Notes under the pieces: model-generated
The model's database searches: none
What the model saw: only the letters and a program-made list of their open reading frames with translations
What the model was told of the DNA's origin: nothing
Assembly: GCA_035640355.1 (NCBI GenBank)
Contig: DASQWI010000004.1
Coordinates: 1-64,000 of the forward strand
Direction: 5' to 3'
Source of the DNA: Actinomycetota bacterium
GTDB lineage: Bacteria; Actinomycetota; UBA4738; HRBIN12
DNA: 64,000 nucleotides
Translations under genes and position numbers: made by a program
In this document: positions 59,802 to 64,000 of the stretch, in pieces
Layout: the number at the start of each line of letters is the position of its first letter
How positions within the stretch are numbered: position 1 is the stretch's first letter

Positions 59802-60716
59802 ATGCCCCGGATCCTCGCGGCCGCGCCGGACGGTCTTCGCTCATTCGATGCACGTGGCCAGGAGCTAGCGGCCATCCAGCACGCGGGTCGGCCGGTGACC
59901 GCAGTCGTCCGGGACGGCGACGATCGCCCGCAGCTGTGGGCGATCGTGGAGGGTTCCGAGATCTGGTACGCCCCCGACGATCGATGGCGTCACGTCGCGA
60001 CGCTCGAGGGCGTCGAGGGAACGTGTCTTGCGATGACCGATGCGATCCATGTCGGCACGTCGGAGGCGCGCTTGTTCAGGCTCGCCGAGGGGACGCTCGA
60101 GTCGGTGGAGGCGTTCGACGCGGCCGAGGGACGCGACACCTGGTACACGCCGTGGGGCGGACCTCCGGCGACGCGATCGATCTCCGAGTGGGGAGAGGAC
60201 GTCTACGTCAACGTTCACGTCGGCGGCGTGCTGCACACGGCCGATGGCGGTGCGAGCTGGAACCCGACGATCGATATCGACGCAGATGTCCACCAGGTCG
60301 CGACGGCGGAAGGCCTCGTCCTCGCGGCCGGCGCACGCGGGCTCTCGATGAGCACCGACAAGGGTGCAACGTGGTCGTTGCGCAGCGATGGACTCGAGGC
60401 CCGATACTGCAGAGCAGTGGTGCTTTATGGGGATCAGGTGCTCGTCTCGGCATCGAACGGGCCGAGGGGCGGACGCGGCGCCGTCTATCGAGGCGGTCTC
60501 GAGGACGGCGCGTTCGAGCAGTGCCGGTCGGGACTCCCCGAGTGGTTCGACGACAACATCGACACGTATTGCCTCGATGCGCTGAACGATGGTTCGTTTG
60601 CGGCGTTCGGTACCAACGACGGGAGCGTGTACGCGTCGGACGACGGCGGAACCACGTGGCGCGAACTGGTTACGGGGCTTTCCCCCGTGCGGCATCTACT
60701 CGTCGTACCCGACTGA
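59802..60716 (+). CDS. BNR/Asp-box beta-propeller protein
   Basis: 304 aa, no signal peptide. Repeated Asp-box-like turns (TADGGASWNP, STDKGATWSL, SDDGGTTWRE) with S/T-x-D-x-G-x-T/S-W mark a sialidase-type or Ycf48-like propeller. No catalytic sialidase residues (RIP motif) are visible, so an enzyme is unlikely. ATG 59802 is short-spaced after GAGCAT, a possible weak -10. Function unknown. Confidence 0.78.
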   Translation: MPRILAAAPDGLRSFDARGQELAAIQHAGRPVTAVVRDGDDRPQLWAIVEGSEIWYAPDDRWRHVATLEGVEGTCLAMTDAIHVGTSEARLFRLAEGTLESVEAFDAAEGRDTWYTPWGGPPATRSISEWGEDVYVNVHVGGVLHTADGGASWNPTIDIDADVHQVATAEGLVLAAGARGLSMSTDKGATWSLRSDGLEARYCRAVVLYGDQVLVSASNGPRGGRGAVYRGGLEDGAFEQCRSGLPEWFDDNIDTYCLDALNDGSFAAFGTNDGSVYASDDGGTTWRELVTGLSPVRHLLVVPD

Positions 60717-60791
60717 CGTTAGCGCGTGGGCGCGCTACATGCCGAAGAAGTTTCGGCAGACACTCGTGAGCCGGCGATCTCTCTCGCTCGG

Positions 60792-60950
60792 CTACGTACT
60801 CGGGACCACGAGGATTGGCCGGAACGATCGGCACATGCATCCCGAGTAGAGACAGTGTCGGTCGCGGTCGCCGTGGACGAACTCCGAGTGAGCGCACTCG
60901 CCGCACACCACAGGCCGTTGCTTGGGTTCCTCGAGGAAGAGTCCCCACAT
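60792..60950 (-). CDS. 52-aa Cys/His-rich mini-protein
   Basis: Spacing C16-x2-C19-x-H21 then H26, H32-C33, C38-x-C40 looks like a compact zinc site or knuckle; the ends are WGLFLEEP and RPILVV. Family not recognised. An in-frame ATG at 60986 would add 12 residues, but a TACAGT -10 ends 6 nt before ATG 60950, so I take that as a leaderless start. The ORF stands alone, 75 bp from the propeller gene. Confidence 0.55.
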   Translation of the reverse strand: MWGLFLEEPKQRPVVCGECAHSEFVHGDRDRHCLYSGCMCRSFRPILVVPST

Positions 60951-60956
60951 GCGCGC

Positions 60957-60962
60957 ACTGTA
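60957..60962 (-). promoter_or_regulatory. -10 hexamer TACAGT, leaderless promoter
   Basis: Ends 6 nt before ATG 60950 of the Cys/His-rich mini-protein. Confidence 0.4.
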
Positions 60963-61030
60963 GGCCGCGCGCAGGGTCCTCCTCATCGGTCAAATGGCTA
61001 ACCCATGGCGCCGAACGGGTGATAAACGAC

Positions 61031-61447
61031 CTAGCCCTGTTGAGGCTGGGCGATGTTCACCATCCAGGAGATCCCGAACTTGTCGACCAATTGGCCGTAC
61101 TCGTCGCCCCACATCTGCCTTTCCAGCGGCATGGTCACGGTCCCGCCCATGGAGAGCTTCTCCCAGTAGCCGCGCAGCTCGTCGGCGTCCTCGCCGCTCA
61201 GGCTGATCGAGATGTTGTTGCCGGGTTGACGATCGATGCCGGGTGGCGGGTCCGACGCCATGAGCGTGAAGCCACGGTCGGTTTCGAGCTGTGCGTGCAT
61301 GACCTTGTCGGCGAGGGCCGGTTCGGGAACGCCGTACTCACCGAACGTGTTCAATCGCAGATCGCCGCCGAACACGCCCTTGTAGAACTCCATCGCGTCC
61401 TGCGCGTTGCCGTCGAACATCACGTACGGGTTCAGACGAGAGCTCAT
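61031..61447 (-). CDS. PhnB-like VOC family protein
   Basis: 138 aa. LNPYVMFDGNAQDAMEFYKGVFGGDL, MHAQLETDRGFTLMASD, GNNISISLSG and the ending WGDEYGQLVDKFGISWMVN are the PhnB (3-demethylubiquinone-like) VOC subgroup pattern. Members are mostly uncharacterised. ATG 61447 follows GGGAGGTGGGAC. Confidence 0.85.
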   Translation of the reverse strand: MSSRLNPYVMFDGNAQDAMEFYKGVFGGDLRLNTFGEYGVPEPALADKVMHAQLETDRGFTLMASDPPPGIDRQPGNNISISLSGEDADELRGYWEKLSMGGTVTMPLERQMWGDEYGQLVDKFGISWMVNIAQPQQG

Positions 61448-61579
61448 GTCCCACCTCCCACGTCGCGGGCCGGACCTTCGATGCTACGGGTTCGGGGGGT
61501 TCGAAGTCTTGCCCGGGTCGTGCCGCCTGCGCGCTCGGGAGGGGCGCTTGAGCGTCCCGGTAGACTGTCTTGCTCGAAC

Positions 61580-61652
61580 GCGCCCGTAGCTCAACGGATA
61601 GAGCGTGTGGCTACGGACCACAAGGTTGGGGGTTCGATTCCCTCCGGGCGCG
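61580..61652 (+). tRNA. tRNA-Arg (ACG)
   Basis: 73 nt. Acceptor GCGCCCG pairs with CGGGCGC, discriminator G; D-arm with AGCTCAACGGATAGAGC; anticodon loop CTACGGA (ACG, read as ICG after editing); T-loop TTCGATT. TAGACT at 61561-61566 is a likely -10. Confidence 0.95.
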
Positions 61653-61679
61653 CGTACGGCTTGAAGCGAGTCCCGCACG

Positions 61680-62450
61680 CTAGCGAGCGGTCCAGCCCCC
61701 GTCGACGAGCACGGTCGTGCCCGTAATCAGCGAGGCGGCGGGTGAGGCGAGGAACACAACGGTCCCCGCGACGTCCATCGGCTCGCCGATGCGGTGCAAC
61801 GCAGCGATCCGTTCGACGATCTCTGCCTCGAACGCCGGATCGCTCAACGCGCTCTCGGTTCCCGGCGTACGGATGAACGTCGGCGCAACGGCATTCACGG
61901 TGATGCCGTGCACTCCCCACTCGACCGCCAGGCACTTGGCAAGGTGCACGATCGCCGCCTTCGTCATGCAGTAGACGGACTCAGTCGGGAGCGCGACGAA
62001 CCCGGCCTGCGAGCTCACGTGCACGATGCGTCCGTAGCCCTGCCTGATCATGTGACGCCCGGCGGCCTGACTCGCGAAGAACGTCCCCTTCACGTTGACC
62101 CGCAACGTGTCGTCGAAGTCAGCCTCGTTCACTTCCTCCGCGGCGTTCGTCGGGGCGACGCCCGCGTTGTTCACCAGGATGTCGAGGCGGCCGAGCCGCT
62201 CCGCGGTCAAATCGATGCCGGCGCGCACCTGATCGAGGTGGCGAACGTCCATTGCGAGCGGGAGTGCCGTTCGGCCGAGTGAACCGATCTCGTCCGCGAG
62301 GTCAGTACCCGCTGAGACGTCACGCAAGCCGAGCGCGACGTTTGCACCGGCGTTCGCGAGCGCCAGCGAGATCGCCCGGCCGAGCCCCCGCGCCGCGCCG
62401 GTCACGAGCGCCGTCTGACCTTCCAGATCGAACCGCGGGAACCCGTTCAT
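61680..62450 (-). CDS. Short-chain dehydrogenase/reductase (FabG-like)
   Basis: 256 aa classical SDR. Cofactor loop TGAARGLGRA (residues 18-27), NNAG (94-97), catalytic Ser147, Tyr160 and Lys164 (VYCMTKAA), C-terminal ITGTTVLVDGGW. Asp or basic residues after beta-2 (GLRDVS) suggest NADP use, uncertain. Could be 3-oxoacyl-ACP reductase or a sugar/alcohol dehydrogenase. ATG 62450 with GAGGGGGG upstream; divergent from the MFS gene. Confidence 0.87.
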   Translation of the reverse strand: MNGFPRFDLEGQTALVTGAARGLGRAISLALANAGANVALGLRDVSAGTDLADEIGSLGRTALPLAMDVRHLDQVRAGIDLTAERLGRLDILVNNAGVAPTNAAEEVNEADFDDTLRVNVKGTFFASQAAGRHMIRQGYGRIVHVSSQAGFVALPTESVYCMTKAAIVHLAKCLAVEWGVHGITVNAVAPTFIRTPGTESALSDPAFEAEIVERIAALHRIGEPMDVAGTVVFLASPAASLITGTTVLVDGGWTAR

Positions 62451-62534
62451 CGCTCAACCCCCCTCGAGAGAAGAGCGCCGAGCGTAACGATGCGTACGCG
62501 AACCTGCGGTCAATGCGGCCTCGAAACGCACTCG

Positions 62535-62540
62535 TATGCT
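62535..62540 (+). promoter_or_regulatory. -10 hexamer TATGCT, leaderless promoter
   Basis: Ends 7 nt before GTG 62548 of the MFS gene. It contains the in-frame ATG at 62536, which argues against that start. Confidence 0.45.
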
Positions 62541-62547
62541 CCTCGGC

Positions 62548-63879
62548 GTGGCCGGTCTCCTCGAGCGTCTCGGCTTGCGGCGGCGCGCTTCGGCGTTCGT
62601 CGACCGGATCGGCATCCTGCGGCCCCTTCGGGTTCGCGACTTTGCGCTGCTGTGGGCCGGCCTGACGATCTCGTTCATCGGCGACGGGATCTACATCATC
62701 GCCATCGCCTGGCAGACGTACGACCTGTCGAACTCGCCGTCGGCGCTTGCCGCCGTGGGGATCGCGTGGAGCCTGCCGCAGGTCGTGCTGGTGCTCGCGA
62801 GTGGCGTGCTCTCAGACCGACTCGACCGTCGGCACCTCATGATCGCGGGCGACGTCATCCGCGGCATTGCAATCGGAACGATCGGTTACCTGTCGATCGT
62901 CGATGTCTTGACGCTCCCGATCCTGATCCTGCTCGTGGTCGTGTACGGCGCCGGGCAGGCGATCTTCGCACCGGCGTTCAGCTCGATCGTGCCCACGATC
63001 GTCCCGGACGACCTGCTGGTACAGGCGAACTCGCTCGGCCAGTTCGTCCGCCCCATTTCGTGGACGCTGATCGGACCGCTCGTCGGCGGCGCCCTGGTGG
63101 CGAGCATCGGACCGGGCTGGGCCTTCGTTGCCGACGCCGGCACGTTCGCGTTCTCGGCCGTGATGATCTTCGCCATGCGCACGCGTCACGTGCCGAGATC
63201 CGAGGAGGAGCGGACGTCGCCCTGGGCGGATCTGGTCGAGGGCCTCCGCTACGTACGCGGCCGGACGTGGCTCTGGGTGTCGATGGTTGCCGCGACCGTG
63301 AGCTTGCTCGCAACGTGGGGACCGTGGGAGGTGCTCGTGCCGTACGTCGTGCGAAACGACCTGAGCGGCTCGGCCGCGGCGCTCGGACTGGTCTACGGAG
63401 CCGGGGGCGTGGGGGCCGTCACCGCGGCCATCGTCTTGGGACAGCGCGGCCGGATCCCTCGCCGAGCCGTCACGGTCTTGTACATCGCGTGGACGGTCGG
63501 GATGTTCGCCACGGCGGGGTTCGGTGTCGTGACCAGCGTGTGGCAGGCCATGCTCGTGGCGCTCGTCGCGGAGACGTCGATCACGATCCTGATCGTGATC
63601 TGGTACACGCTCCTGCAGCGGCTCGTGCCGTCACACCTTCTCGGACGCGTTTCGAGCCTGGACTGGATGATCTCGATCGCTGGGGTGCCGGCGTCGTTCG
63701 CCATCGTCGGTCCCGCCGCCGACGCGTTCGGCGTCGACGCGACTCTGATCGCGGCCGGCGTGATCGGTGGGGCGCTCACGCTCGCGTTCATGTTCTATCC
63801 GGGTGCGCGCGCTCCCGAACGCGATGGTTCACTCGAGGCGGTTCCTGTCGAACCGGAGGGTGCTCCCGTCACGACGTGA
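62548..63879 (+). CDS. MFS transporter (DHA3/enterobactin-exporter-like)
   Basis: 443 aa with about 12 membrane helices. The loop 2-3 motif SDRLDRRHLMIAGD and the domain RDFALLWAGLTISFIGDGIYIIA are typical of the MFS_3 exporter group. It should expel small molecules with a proton gradient; substrate unknown. GTG 62548 is preferred over ATG 62536 because of the leaderless -10. The stop lies inside the first of two palindromes at 63869-63908. Confidence 0.87.
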   Translation: MAGLLERLGLRRRASAFVDRIGILRPLRVRDFALLWAGLTISFIGDGIYIIAIAWQTYDLSNSPSALAAVGIAWSLPQVVLVLASGVLSDRLDRRHLMIAGDVIRGIAIGTIGYLSIVDVLTLPILILLVVVYGAGQAIFAPAFSSIVPTIVPDDLLVQANSLGQFVRPISWTLIGPLVGGALVASIGPGWAFVADAGTFAFSAVMIFAMRTRHVPRSEEERTSPWADLVEGLRYVRGRTWLWVSMVAATVSLLATWGPWEVLVPYVVRNDLSGSAAALGLVYGAGGVGAVTAAIVLGQRGRIPRRAVTVLYIAWTVGMFATAGFGVVTSVWQAMLVALVAETSITILIVIWYTLLQRLVPSHLLGRVSSLDWMISIAGVPASFAIVGPAADAFGVDATLIAAGVIGGALTLAFMFYPGARAPERDGSLEAVPVEPEGAPVTT

Positions 63880-63908
63880 AGTGGTGCAATGGAATCCTCA
63901 CGACGTGA
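63869..63908. repeat. Two identical perfect 11-bp palindromes TCACGACGTGA
   Basis: Copies at 63869-63879 and 63898-63908, 29 bp centre to centre (about three helical turns, so on the same DNA face). They lie directly before the aldo/keto reductase start and fit a pair of operators for a dimeric repressor. Confidence 0.55.
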
Positions 63909-63918
63909 GGAGGGCCTG

Positions 63919-64000
63919 ATGGAGTACGTGCACCTCGGCCGGCTCGGTCTCAAGGTCAGCCCGCTCTGTCTCGGAACGATGAACTTCGGGCCCGAGACGT
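63919..64000 (+). CDS. Aldo/keto reductase (partial, runs off the window)
   Basis: First 27 codons: starts [23 protein letters not shown], the N-terminus of the AKR superfamily (beta-1, nicotinamide pocket). ATG 63919 has GAGGAGG upstream. The catalytic Asp, Tyr, Lys and His are beyond the window edge. Position just after two palindromes suggests specific repression. Confidence 0.85.
   Translation, partial: MEYVHLGRLGLKVSPLCLGTMNFGPET

Overview
The window is GC-rich, densely packed bacterial chromosome, almost certainly from an actinobacterium (Actinomycetota). The evidence is gene content and style. There is a fhaA-fhaB-pstP-rodA-pbpA-pknB cell-envelope signalling cluster. The 2-oxoglutarate dehydrogenase is a Kgd-type E2/E1 fusion. 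Heme is made by the coproporphyrin-dependent route (HemH/CgoX/HemQ). Many genes overlap by ATGA or GTGA, and many starts lie 6-8 nt downstream of a TANNNT -10 hexamer, as in leaderless transcripts. I see no insertion sequence, phage, integron or CRISPR array; this is chromosomal core with scattered accessory genes.

Layout. 0-5.3 kb: penicillin-acylase-family hydrolase, divergent from an acyl-CoA ligase, a GNAT acetyltransferase and a HAD hydrolase. 5.3-7.0 kb (minus): ECF sigma factor, zinc-type anti-sigma factor and an ArsM-like methyltransferase read through an in-frame UGA followed by a bacterial SECIS-like hairpin; this is the most striking locus here. 7.1-10.4 kb: a membrane protein, a DHDPS-family aldolase, a zinc ribbon coupled to a half-proline polypeptide, and isocitrate lyase. 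10.7-17.0 kb (minus): a his operon, small membrane protein-hisD-C-B-H-A-F-I-G, with nearly every junction overlapping. 17.1-20.8 kb: a secreted or membrane coiled-coil protein, a lipoprotein beta-propeller with a strong terminator, and a stand-alone LigD polymerase domain.

20.8-29.3 kb (minus): FhaA, FhaB, PP2C phosphatase, RodA/FtsW, PbpA, PknB with PASTA repeats, then a tandem ThyX-like protein; these link peptidoglycan sensing to elongation. 29.4-38.6 kb: tRNA-Leu, an orphan histidine kinase, a 28-codon ORF, LarC1-like protein, DUF4446-bactofilin-SerRS operon, a four-PAS protein with no output domain, tRNA-Ser, a GT4 glycosyltransferase and a small membrane protein. 38.7-44.5 kb: a flavin-binding PNPOx-like protein, an orphan NuoF-like protein, a VOC protein and Kgd.

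44.6-48.6 kb (plus): hemE-hemH-hemG-hemQ. 52.4-56.8 kb (minus): hemA-hemC-hemD-hemB-VOC-hemL. Together these supply every enzyme from glutamyl-tRNA to heme b by the coproporphyrin route. Between them lie an amino-acid dehydrogenase/pterin dehydratase/VOC operon and msrA. 56.9-64 kb: P1-family peptidase, FAD oxidoreductase, tRNA-Ser, small membrane protein, beta-propeller, a Cys/His-rich mini-protein, PhnB-like VOC protein, tRNA-Arg, SDR, MFS exporter and the start of an aldo/keto reductase, preceded by two identical perfect palindromes.

No gene-free stretch exceeds about 300 bases apart from 31072-31482, which holds only the 28-codon ORF and a terminator. Functional calls rest on motifs read by eye; no database search was possible.
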